Made by a program: the position numbers and the translations under genes. From NCBI GenBank assembly GCA_920105625.2, contig OV050030.1, positions 412,563,034-412,627,033 of the forward strand: a stretch of 64,000 nt of DNA, read 5' to 3'. The notes beneath the pieces were generated by a model that did not search any database, was not told where the DNA came from, and worked only from the letters and a program-made list of their open reading frames with translations. Positions within the stretch are counted from its first letter, which is position 1. The number at the start of each line of letters is the position of its first letter. This DNA comes from Clusia tigrina. Its lineage: Eukaryota > Arthropoda > Insecta > Diptera > Clusiidae. Shown in pieces: positions 46,409 to 55,886 of this stretch.

Positions 46409-47740
46409 TCAGAAAAATTTAGGTTTCATATCTTCTTTTACTCGTAACATTGCCTTACCTTTGTTAAATAATCCTAAGGATCCTTCAAACAAATCTTTGA
46501 ATTTAGCTATGATGCGGCTTTCTGCATTACTTTCATTAGCATAATTTATACTCGAAAACTCTATTTCAAAAGATTTCAAAAAACTTCTTCCCAACAGTGG
46601 TGGACCTCCATTTTCTATTACTAGAAAAGGAATAACTTTTGTTACGTTTTTATATCGCACTGTTAAATCACATGCACCTAATGGTGTTATGCTGTATGCC
46701 CCATTGTAAGCCTTCAACATCGTTTGAATTTCGCGTAAGCCGTATTTACGAAAAGAATTATAAAACGTTTTTTTCGAAATTACACAATTTTCCGACCCGG
46801 TATCTAATTGCATTGCATAATCTGCGTTATCAATGGAAACTGTAACGTTGATTGGACCATCGTTCCTACTATTAATCGCATACAACGGTAATTCATCTCT
46901 CTCTAAATAGTTAACACTTCTCGCTTTACACATTTTTTTCAAATGCCCTCGCTGTTTGCATGCATTACATTTATAATTTTTAAATTTACATTTACTACTA
47001 CTATGGTTATCATACCCGCATACTTCGCACTGTGGCTGCTGTTGGTGTTGCTTGCTATGCTCCTTCCCCCGCTGCTGCTTTTGTTGTTGTTTTTTTTGTC
47101 CATCTCTGTACGACTTTGCCCTTGCGTTGCCCTTCATGTAATTTACTTCCTCCGGTTCCAATTTAACCTCTCTCTGATGATGATTTCGCAGAACGTATTC
47201 CGTTGCATTTGCGATTTCCACCACACGCTCAAAAGAAATTGAAACTGGTTCCATGAAAATTTTGTCACGGGTTGGACCTTTTTCCAAACCCATAATGAAT
47301 TTGTCTCTAATCGCCATATTAAGCTGCTCACCAAAATCGCAGTCAATAGCCAATGCACGTACACGCACCGCCCATTCATTTATGGATTCATTCGGCGCCT
47401 TCACTGCATTGTAAAAATGGTAACGTTCGGTGAACCCTGATGTTGTCGGTTTGAAATGCTTATCCATCACCTCCAAGCATTTAGTTAGAGTAACACCACC
47501 GCTGTCCACGTCTGCCGGACTTAACAAGTTTTTCAACAGTTTATATGCACTTTCCGACAATGCTGTGAACAATACCGCCTTCTTACGGGCATCGTTCGTA
47601 ATGTCGTAAGCTATAAACAGTTGTTTCAGCTGCCTTTGGAACACATTCCAATCGTTCACTCCCAGCTCAAAATTTGGCACACGTACACTTGCTATGGACC
47701 TCGAATTTCCATCCACAGTGCTTGTTACAGTTTCTGGCAT
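46409..47740 (-). CDS. Ty3/gypsy Gag-protease frame
   Basis: A 443-codon open frame, MPETVTSTVDGNSRSIASVR at the start. The capsid-like part (NDWNVFQRQLKQLFIAYDIT, then FIMGLEKGPTRDKIF) is followed by a basic Gln/Lys spacer, two zinc knuckles (CEVCGYDNHSSSKC and CNACKQRGHLKKMC) and an aspartic protease (YAMQLDTGSENCVIS, PLLGRSFLKSF). It ends with TGA at 46411-46409, after DMKPKFF, where the linker to RT begins. Pol continues about 50 bp later in another frame, so a shift or decoding event would be needed. Apart from that the frame is intact. Confidence 0.85.
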   Translation of the reverse strand: MPETVTSTVDGNSRSIASVRVPNFELGVNDWNVFQRQLKQLFIAYDITNDARKKAVLFTALSESAYKLLKNLLSPADVDSGGVTLTKCLEVMDKHFKPTTSGFTERYHFYNAVKAPNESINEWAVRVRALAIDCDFGEQLNMAIRDKFIMGLEKGPTRDKIFMEPVSISFERVVEIANATEYVLRNHHQREVKLEPEEVNYMKGNARAKSYRDGQKKQQQKQQRGKEHSKQHQQQPQCEVCGYDNHSSSKCKFKNYKCNACKQRGHLKKMCKARSVNYLERDELPLYAINSRNDGPINVTVSIDNADYAMQLDTGSENCVISKKTFYNSFRKYGLREIQTMLKAYNGAYSITPLGACDLTVRYKNVTKVIPFLVIENGGPPLLGRSFLKSFEIEFSSINYANESNAESRIIAKFKDLFEGSLGLFNKGKAMLRVKEDMKPKFF

Positions 47741-47783
47741 CGTTACTGACCTTCACTTGCCATTTGTTGCTTAACCAATTAAA

Positions 47784-47810
47784 CCTCGTCGCCACTGTAA
47801 GCTGGTGATC
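47784..47810 (-). other. Probable primer-binding site and 5' LTR end of the gypsy element
   Basis: Upstream of Gag, the minus strand reads TTACAGTGGCGACGAGG. The TTACA at 47800-47796 could be the LTR end (complement TGTAA), and TGGCGACGAGG just after it the primer-binding site. Gypsy elements of this group usually prime from a tRNA whose PBS starts TGG. The LTR itself would extend right of 47796, but I cannot fix its other end or find a second copy. Confidence 0.35.
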
Positions 47811-48490
47811 GTTCTTCTTTTATTTCTGTTCATAGATTGTTCGTTCACACATATTGGCCAACCGCTTCTAATAACCTGCCAGATCTTATTGACTTCTTTA
47901 TACCCTTAAGTGTCAGCAAACTATGTATAAGGCTTTCAATTGTCATCTATTTTTTGTTTTACTAGTTAACTAACTTTTATTTACCCAAGTGTTAGCGAAA
48001 CTATCATAAAAGAGCATCAAGGTTCAAATTTACCTAATAAGCCATAGACTGGAATTGTTTTAAAGTGTTAGTCACAGAAAATGTGAAACTTCCACCCAAA
48101 AATCAATTACCTGATGAACTTGGAACTGATTGTCCTACATTATGATACGTTTAGCCCACTACAAAATACAGCTGGGAATCAAAGATGATATCAAACGTGA
48201 TCTAGTATAGATAGAGAAAAAATTAACAATCAATTAACAACACCTACTTTACCTCTCATATACCCACATACCCTCTCGTTTCCTTCTTCTTCTTTTTAAC
48301 TTGCTCTTTAACTAATTGATCTCTCTACTTTGTCTATTTTGAACTCTTGCTCTTTAATTACAAAACACTATCACTCGCATTATTCTTTCCTCCCTGTTAT
48401 TACATTCCTCCATATATTTGCTAACATAGTTTTAAACAGAGAGCACAGAGAAAGGAAAGTCTTTTTCGCTGCCAGCGTCCGTAGCAGACA
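47811..48490. other. Probable LTR and flank; no gene
   Basis: A+T-rich, no domain-bearing frame. Part is presumably the 5' LTR of the gypsy element. Confidence 0.35.
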
Positions 48491-48574
48491 CACCACGATT
48501 TTGAGTGGATTCACGACGATTCTGAGTGGATTCACCACGATTCTTAGTGGATTCACAACGATTTTCAGTGCATT
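48491..48574 (+). repeat. 21-bp tandem repeat, four units
   Basis: Four units of the type CACCACGATTCTGAGTGGATT at 48491, 48512, 48533 and 48554. The 21-bp period keeps both strands open and would encode a 7-residue repeat (TTILSGF on plus, NRGESTQ on minus). Confidence 0.85.
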
Positions 48575-48689
48575 CGTGTACAACGTCCGTCTGCTTCGCC
48601 ATTTGACGTTTAAGTTTGCTTTCTCTGTGTTCTCTGGTTTTAAACATTTTTGTTACTTCTGTTTTATTAAGGATTAATCTTCATTTTTA

Positions 48690-49060
48690 TATTAAATCTC
48701 ATATTAATATCTTACATCCCACAACAAAACCACAACGCAGCTATGATTGCAGCATTTGCGCAGTGACAAGCATTGTAAGAGCGACAATCGCCTCCCAAGA
48801 AATTTTGGGCAAATTAATGGATTGATTCCACTATTGGAGTATCCAAATAAATAAGTGCAATGCAGTAAATATAATATACAACAAAAACAAATTACACACC
48901 GATGCAACTAAAAATTAACAACAAATTAATAGATATTGAAAACGATGCTAAGTAACTTGGAATGCATGTAGACAACAAAGTAACATGGAAGCAACATATT
49001 CTCAAAAGGGTGAGCAAAGGAAAATTGAATTTGGGCAATTATACTCGCTCCTAGCGAAAA
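48690..49060 (+). pseudogene. Jockey-like RT C-terminal fragment
   Basis: The plus strand reads LKINNKLIDIENDAK, stop, LGMHVDNKVTWKQHILKR (48908-49005), the kYLGm.lD..l.W..Hi block after the RT palm in jockey-type LINEs. WSIQINKCNAVNII upstream (about 48832-48875) fits the W.i.iN..K.. block. The fragment ends just before the 5' end of the complete LINE, which may have inserted here. Confidence 0.55.
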
Positions 49061-49578
49061 AATTCGAATCGAAATTCGGGGGGTGTAATGTAGACCGCCT
49101 CCACGCGGTGCACCCTGGGTTACGCTAAATGGTCTACACTCCCCCAGGTGCTGCTGTTTTCTTGCACGGGAGTTCAGTAGCACCAATTGGCACGACCCCC
49201 ATCCTTCGTTCCCGGACTTCTCTTTGGACCAATGTAACTGTTCTGATTGCCCTGGGCTGGTAGCTGTAATTTTCTGGACCTAGCTGTCTTTTGTCACGGT
49301 AGCACCAAGGTGAAACTTGAGTGTGAACGGCTCCAGTCTAAGGTTGCAGCTGCCCCCGTCCCGTTAAAACCTTGGCAGGCCTCAAACTACGTTCGACGTC
49401 TGTTACCGTTAGGTCGGTAGTGTGGGTTCGGTTGAGTGGAACTCCCGATTAGCACTGGTCTGGCTCTGAGCACTTGACCCCATAAGGGCTTGTGCCAACC
49501 CTCGCATGGCCTCCCTGCTTGCACAGATAACCATGGGACCATATTTAGTGACCACACGTTCGGACTGAGATAGCGGCT

Positions 49579-51078
49579 TTGAGTGGGGACCCTTATTGCA
49601 TGGACACAACAAAAAATAAAAACAAAAACACAAACACAAACAAAATTTCCGCGCATATCCCCTCAGGTACGCGCAAAACCCTGGCTAGGCAAATGCCCAC
49701 CAGCAACACCCCCGCCCTTGGTTCGAAGACAAGCAGCATAAGCACTGCCCCTTCAACAAGCACCACCGCTTCGGCTAATAAGCCACCCAAGAGCTCTTCG
49801 CTGTCCCCAGGCTCTTCAGCGGCTGCTAGGGTATTGACTCACAAACCAGCAGCAGTCGCTCCGCCTAAGCCCTCTTCAGCAAATGCCTCGATATTGCCTC
49901 ACAAGTCGATGGAAACTGCTCCCCGTACCGCTCCTCCTTCAGGTGCACCTACCAACGTGAACCCGAGTACAAGGGCGTACAGGACGCGTAGAGCGGCTTA
50001 CCGTATTTTGACGAGGCTCAACGCTTCAGAACCATCTCAACTGTCAGAATACGACAAGGGCAAGCTTGAGTGGGCAAAAGCACACGCTGATGCGCGTGTC
50101 CACTCCTCCACTGCACAAGCAGCCGGTAACCCCAAGAGGCAGAGATCAGCCGATCGCCCGGGCCAATCCACCCAAAGCATCCCTAAGCGCGTAAGGCTGG
50201 TTACTCCCAAGCCTAAGCTCTCCAAACCGCTTAAAAAGATTGTGAAAGAGAGCCTCACATGGGCTGTGGTCGACTCTGCCAATGCCGATGGGACCATTAC
50301 TCCTGCCAATTGGAGACAGGTCGAAATGGCATTGTTACCAATTTTCGTTGAGGTTATGTCCCTCAACCCTGGTCCTTCACCCAGCTGCCATGACGCAGGG
50401 TGGTATCAAGGACATATTAAGATCATATCTTGCTCGGACCAACGCTCGGCGGATCTATACAAGGTAGCGATCAATAGGGTAGGTGAGATATGGCCGGGTG
50501 CACAGCTCAACGCTGTACCTTTGGACCAGGTTCCCCAACGCCCTCGCTCCAAAACATGGCTTCCTGCCGAGCCCTCTGAGCCCGAGGCAATCTTAAAGAT
50601 CCTCAAGCTCAGCAACACCGATCTTCCCACCGATGGCTGGAAGGTCGCGAAAGTTGGTGACCCCAAAGGCACTTTGCGTGAGGTCACCATCATTTTGAAC
50701 GAGCAATCCCTTGTTCCCATCAACTCCCATGAGGGGGTGATTAATTATGGCTTTGGAGCCATCACTCTCCGCATCTACAAGTGCGATGCCCAAGCCCCCC
50801 AACAGCCTCCCCCAGCTGGTGCTGTCCCACAAGCCACTGCCAAAGAGCCTAGCTGCTCGGGCCCGGCTCTCACCCCTTTGTCGGGTAGTGACAATGAGAG
50901 TATGTACTCCGTTACAACCAGAAGCAGCCGCTTCTCAACTTCCGAACTGGTCGGAGAATTCTTCGACCACATGGATACGGATGCGGCTGGTGGATACATC
51001 TCTCCAATGTCCGAAGAGGAGGAGTTGAATTCCACTATGATCGCTCTTCCAGACAATGCTGAAGGTACTACAGATTAA
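49579..51078 (+). CDS. LINE ORF1, DUF4780-type nucleic-acid-binding protein
   Basis: The open frame is 499 codons. The start is taken as the first codon of the open frame, but MDTTKNKNKN at 49600 is an equally good start. The N-terminal 150 residues are Ala/Pro/Ser/Thr-rich and disordered. A basic part follows (YRILTRLNASEPSQLSEYDK, then RQRSADRPGQS and KRVRLVTPKPK), and then a folded domain (LTWAVVDSANADGTITPANW, YQGHIKIISCSDQRSADLYK, TWLPAEPSEPEAILKILKLS, LPTDGWKVAKVG, YGFGAITLRIYKCDA), the DUF4780 region common in ORF1 of these LINEs. I see no CCHC knuckle. The C-terminal tail is acidic. The last 23 bp overlap the start of ORF2 (ATG 51056) in another frame, so ORF2 is probably translated by reinitiation. 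Frame intact. Confidence 0.85.
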   Translation: MSGDPYCMDTTKNKNKNTNTNKISAHIPSGTRKTLARQMPTSNTPALGSKTSSISTAPSTSTTASANKPPKSSSLSPGSSAAARVLTHKPAAVAPPKPSSANASILPHKSMETAPRTAPPSGAPTNVNPSTRAYRTRRAAYRILTRLNASEPSQLSEYDKGKLEWAKAHADARVHSSTAQAAGNPKRQRSADRPGQSTQSIPKRVRLVTPKPKLSKPLKKIVKESLTWAVVDSANADGTITPANWRQVEMALLPIFVEVMSLNPGPSPSCHDAGWYQGHIKIISCSDQRSADLYKVAINRVGEIWPGAQLNAVPLDQVPQRPRSKTWLPAEPSEPEAILKILKLSNTDLPTDGWKVAKVGDPKGTLREVTIILNEQSLVPINSHEGVINYGFGAITLRIYKCDAQAPQQPPPAGAVPQATAKEPSCSGPALTPLSGSDNESMYSVTTRSSRFSTSELVGEFFDHMDTDAAGGYISPMSEEEELNSTMIALPDNAEGTTD

Positions 51079-54000
51079 CCTTCAGCATTCGAAAATTGCT
51101 TCGGCAGCCCTGCTTCTCCGCCTCTCGGATATAGGGGAGGAGCTCATTCTCGTCCAAGAACCTTGGGTCATAAATGACCGGGTTTTTGGACTCAATGCAT
51201 ACGGATATCGTATGGTATATATCGAGGATCAAGGTAAACCAAGATCCTGCATTCTGGTAAAAAACAGCGTTAACGCTCTTTTACTCCCTAGATTCAGTGA
51301 CAAAGACAATGTTGCCATGGTCATTGAAATGGGTCCACGGACTTTCTGGATCTCCTCGAACTACATGGCTCATGACTATGGCGACTCCCCGCCACCAAAC
51401 ATACTGAAGCAAATGGTTGCTGTAGCCCACCAGAAACAGATTCCGGTAATTATCGGCGCCGATACGAAATATGGGGCAGCTCCGGCACAAATGATCGAGG
51501 TGAGTGTCTTTTCGACTTTATCATTTCAAATAACTTAGGCATTGCTAACCGGGGAAATGAGCCGACCTTCCTTACATCCGTAAGGAAGGAAGTGCTTGAC
51601 ATCACCCTCGTCAGCGATAACTACTCGAACATGATAAGCAATTGGTTCGTCTCACAGGAATGCTCCTTTTCGGACCACTGCTATATCACCTTTGACATTG
51701 ACTTGAGGGAGACTACAGGCAATACAGAATCTCTTAAACCTGTCAATAGAAAAAACACGAACTGGCCTCTTTTCCGGCTCAAACTGGGGTCATGCTTAGC
51801 AACGACTCCCCCTATTATCCACAACTGTCCCGACATTGATCGGGCGGTCGAAGATCTGTCCACAGCTTTTAAAAAAGCCACTCATATTTCTTGCATCACT
51901 CCCGAACCACGGGGCAAACCTAAACCTCCGTGGTGGAACTCGGAAATTGCAAGTCTTCGCAAAACTTGTAGAATGCTTTTCAACAAAGCTAAGGTTACAG
52001 CTGAGTGGGCCCCTTTCAAAAATAAACAAAAAGAGTTGAAATACGCCATTAGGCGAGGGAAACGAGCGCCATGGAGGGAATTTTGCGAAAGCATTGAATC
52101 GACGTCCGAGGCTAGCCGTCTTCGTAAAATTCTCCACTCCTCTAACAAAGCCCTTGACTGTATCCAAAAACCAGATGGCAGCTGGACTCACTCAAGCGCC
52201 GAAACCCTTGATATCCTGCTAGACACCCACTTCCCAGGGAGTTTAGCCTCAGCGGATCAAGCACTCTACCAGGTGGAGCAGGTTTCGCACGATACCCTCC
52301 CCACATTCCAAGTGACAAAAAGTCACCTTGAATGGTCCATTCAAACCTTTAAGCCATACAAGTCCCCCGGACCGGACGGCATCATTCCTGCCGATATCCA
52401 AAATGGGGAAGAGATTATCCTTCCATGGCTGCTTCAAATATATAATGCAAGCCTCAGACTGCAATACATTCCCTTACGCTGGCGCACGGCTCGGGTCGTC
52501 TTCATACCAAAAGTTGGGAAGGCCTCGCACACCAAACCTAAGGATTACAGACCCATAAGTCTAACATCCTTTCTTCTTAAGGTTCTAGAAAGAGCTCTTG
52601 ACCTACATATCAGGACATCGATCAACCCTTCTCTTCTCTCTGTATCTCAACACGCTTACTCTAAAGGCAAATCGGTTGAAACAGCACTTCATTCTCTCAT
52701 TTCTCAAGTTGACAAATCCTTGGCGTACAAGGAATTCACACTTGCCATATTTCTGGACATCGAGGGAGCATTCAACAATGTATGCCCCAACGCTGTCATC
52801 TCCGCACTCTATAATCTTAACCTGAGTTCAGGTCTTCTTAAATTTATAGAGCTTCTACTAAAATCTAGGATCATCACTTCCACGATCGGCAGTGCCCAAT
52901 CCAGGAGGGTGGTTAACAGGGGCACGCCACAAGGGGGTGTTTTATCACCCCTCCTCTGGAACCTGGCAGTTAACACACTACTGGTGAGATTGGAATCTAC
53001 TGGATGCAAAGTGATAGCCTATGCGGACGACATAGCAATCGCGGCATCCGGCAAATTCCCACAAACACTTTCCGAAAAACTTAACTATTCACTCTCTATT
53101 GTGTCGAACTGGTGTCGCGAATTCGAACTTGGGGTTAACCCATCCAAAACCGAGACTATGCTTTTCACTAGGAAGTACAAAATTCCAAAGTTTACAATGC
53201 CTAGTCTAAACGGCACTCCGCTCTCTTTGAGCACACACGTTAAGTACTTAGGCCTGATTCTCGACCCAAAGCTTAATTGGAAAGCCAATCTAGCTGAGAG
53301 GGCACGTAAGGCAACATGCGCTATATACTGCTGTAAAAGAGCAGTTGGTGCACGATGGGGACTTCGTCCTCGAGTCGTGCTCTGGCTCTACACGGCCATC
53401 GTTGAACCAAACCTGTTATACGGGTCGGTCTTCTGGTGGCAAGCTCTTGAAAAAGCCTGTAATACCAAACCCCTTGATAAAATCAGAAGATCCATTGCTC
53501 TACTGATCACTGGCGCTCTTCGTAGCACACCTACGAAAGCCCTTTTTGCCATGCTGCACTTGCTCCCCTCGGGGATCCTGGTTAAGCAACAAGCCAAGCT
53601 GACAGCGATTAGACTTAATGCTCTTTCGCACTGGCGCATAACCCTGACAGGCCATGCTTCAATTCTGAATCAGGACCCACCTGTCCCCAACTTTATCGAT
53701 TATATGGCGGTCTATCCCGATTTGAACAGAGAATTCGACCTCACTATTCCAAGTCGAAGCGACTGGACCTCAGAAAACCGAATCGTCGGTGAAACAGTCG
53801 AAATCTACACCGACGGTTCCAAGCTTGGAGGTAGAGTCGGCAGCGGTATTTATTCCGACAAGCTGGACTTAAACATCTCCCTACGTCTCCCAGACCATTG
53901 CAGCGTTTTTCAAGCTGAGGTCATGGCCATTTACCACGCAGCCAAATGGATGCTGAGTAGTGATATCGGCGCAGTTGACGTATCTATCTTCTCAGACAGC

Positions 54001-54645
54001 CAGGCCGCCATTAAATCTCTTTTTGGCTCCACGGCCACATCAAGACTAGTTCATGAATGTCGAACATCTTTAAATGAGCTCGCAAGTTACTCTCGGGTGC
54101 ACCTAGTCTGGGTTCCCGGACACAGCGAAATCCCGGGAAACTGCGAGGCGGACGAGCTTGCCAAGGCAGGCACGCTAATGCACGACATTCACCCCTCTGT
54201 AAACATCGGCATTCCACTGGCAACAGCCAAGCTGGAAGTCAAACGGAAATATCTGGCTGACGCCTACAAATCCTGGGCTAACGAGGAATCCTGCCACACG
54301 GCTAGACTAACTTGGGCAAGCATGGACAAAAACAGAACCAATCAACTTCTTCGACTTGATCGCGTATCACTGTCGACAACTGTGTCGGTTTTGACCGGCC
54401 ACTGCATAATGGGACAGCACGCAGAAAGACTGGGCCTACCCTCAAATGACTTTTGCCGAGGCTGTGGCTTCGAGGAGGAGGACGAGACGGTTTTCCACCT
54501 CTTATGCCACTGCCCATCCTTGAGCAGAAGAAGAATTCGCACCTTTGGTGCCCCATTTCTTACAAGCCTGACAGAGCTGTCATCCATTAATATTAGGGAC
54601 ATAGCCAGGTTCATCAAAGTATCAGGATGGTTTCCTGAAACATGA
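51056..54645 (+). pseudogene. LINE ORF2: endonuclease, RT, RNase H; broken in the endonuclease
   Basis: The ATG at 51056 opens the endonuclease (MLKVLQINLQHSKIA, then LILVQEPWVI). The frame fails near 51470: IIGADTKY is followed in another frame by WGSSGTNDRGECLFDFIISN. The expected N.HH residues after GADT, part of the active site, are missing, so bases were lost there. From 51592 a single frame runs 1017 codons: LDITLVS, SFSDHCYI; RT with YRPISLTSFLLKVLERAL, FLDIEGAFNNV, GTPQGGVLSPLLWN, and YADD at about residue 477; RNase H from about residue 735 (IYTDGSKLGG, FQAEVMAIYHAA, SDSQAAIKSL, WVPGHSEIPGNCEADELA); and a zinc-like end (CRGCGFEEEDETVFHLLCHC). All RT and RNase H active-site residues are present. 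Confidence 0.9.
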
Positions 54646-54889
54646 CGGGGGAGTCGTGCCTTTCCAGGCGCTGTCCTTGCGCTGACTATCACCATCCCAA
54701 GTACGGGAACCTTTTTAGTCAGTGCTTGAACGGCGCCACACCGTGGTATCACAATGGGCCATTATGTGTGCTCAAGTGTGCTTTTGGCAAACTGGGCGGC
54801 CACTCCTACCTACCTACCTACCTACAGTGACAGAATTGATAACTTACTAGGATTACTAAAAATAAAGTTGTGGAGGTCCAAAGTCATTC

Positions 54890-55510
54890 TCCCATTTCCA
54901 GTAACCAGGAACCATTGGGGCAGCTGATGTGATCTTCCTGAGCCCCTCATGTCTCAGAGATGTTTTGTATGTCGCCGCACTAGCTTCACCACGGCCCACA
55001 TTGTGCATTCTTAAGCGTTCCATTTAAGGTTCTACTTTGTATAGTATCTAGTCTGTATTGTGCCTAGACTTTGAATTTAGTTGAAAAGTCTCCTATAGTC
55101 CTTCCTGGGGTCTTTTATTTCAGCGCCCCATCAAAAAGGTTATTATTTTCCATATTAGGTTTAAGAAGGGCGAAAGCTACCGAGGTTTTGTAAAGAGCAC
55201 CCGTGAGAGTCTCCACTAAACAATCAATGTCATCGCCAATTTTTATTCTTTTAGGTGCCTGAGGTAGCAGTCCAGTTATTGCTTTCTTATAAAGGCCCCT
55301 ATTGACCGATATTTCTTGTAAGTGTATGAGTTTGTAGTCGATCTGCAAGAATGCACTGAATTAATTTATGATCTGACAATGATAGCTCCCATACATCTCT
55401 CCAGGTAGAGATCAAATCAGTGCAACCATCATGGTATAATAACTGACATGCATAGTGGAAAAATGCATTGCACGGTACTGCAAAAGTTCTACAGTTAAAC
55501 AAATCTAATG
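54890..55510 (-). mobile_element. LOA/R1-like LINE relic (endonuclease end and linker, minus)
   Basis: Minus strand: WRDVWELSLSDHKLIQCILA (about 55410-55350), then DDIDCLVETLTGALYKTS (about 55235-55180) and NNNLFDGALK (55145-55115). It matches the minus fragment at 5115-5660 throughout (CTTTGTATAGTATC and AAAAGTCTCCT words). Frame broken; RT part absent. Confidence 0.7.
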
Positions 55511-55534
55511 GAGCAGGAACCCATTCAATGCTGA

Positions 55535-55886
55535 ATATTTCGAAGTGACATAGAGTGAGGCAACTTTTAGTGGCGAAACAGCAGCAATCAAAGCCATACT
55601 AATGGCAAAGCGATTGCAGTAGGCATGTTATGCAGCAATCCCGAGACTGACTGGCAAGGCAGACCGACGACCTGCGTAATGGTGGACCGAAGAGATAGTA
55701 GAATTACAGAAACTCCATTAAAGAACGCAGAAAAGCCCACCAAACACAACGTACGCCAACATTCAATGAGTGAAAAATGGGTTTTAGGGCTTAGCTCCAA
55801 AGAAAGCGATTCTTGTGAATAAAAATTACTGCTTTAAGGAGCTACTTATAGCGCCGATAGAATTCCATGGGGGCAGGCCTACAAAT
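55535..55886 (+). mobile_element. LOA/R1-like LINE relic (plus), left of the hAT insert
   Basis: The plus strand matches the linker of the fragment at 6118-6430: FSGETAAIKAI, GKADRRP then WWTEEIVELQK, and GGRPTN near the end. It stops at CTACAAAT (55879-55886). The continuation is found at 58037, so the LINE is interrupted by the insert between. Confidence 0.65.

Larger units (their letters stand above)
49085..54830 (+). mobile_element. Near full-length LOA/R1-like LINE
   Basis: A G+C-richer unit stands out against the A+T-rich flanks: about 490 bp of 5' leader (from about 49085), ORF1, an overlapping ORF2, a 180-bp 3' UTR and a tail of five CTAC units (about 54805-54826). An RNase H domain in ORF2 and the form of the RT (GTPQGGVLSPLLWN) favour the LOA group over R1 proper. 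Its exact 5' end and target duplication could not be fixed. Confidence 0.85.

Noticed and set aside
46943..47242. Hydrophobic plus frame
   Set aside because: It is antisense to the zinc-knuckle and Gln/Lys part of the gypsy Gag.
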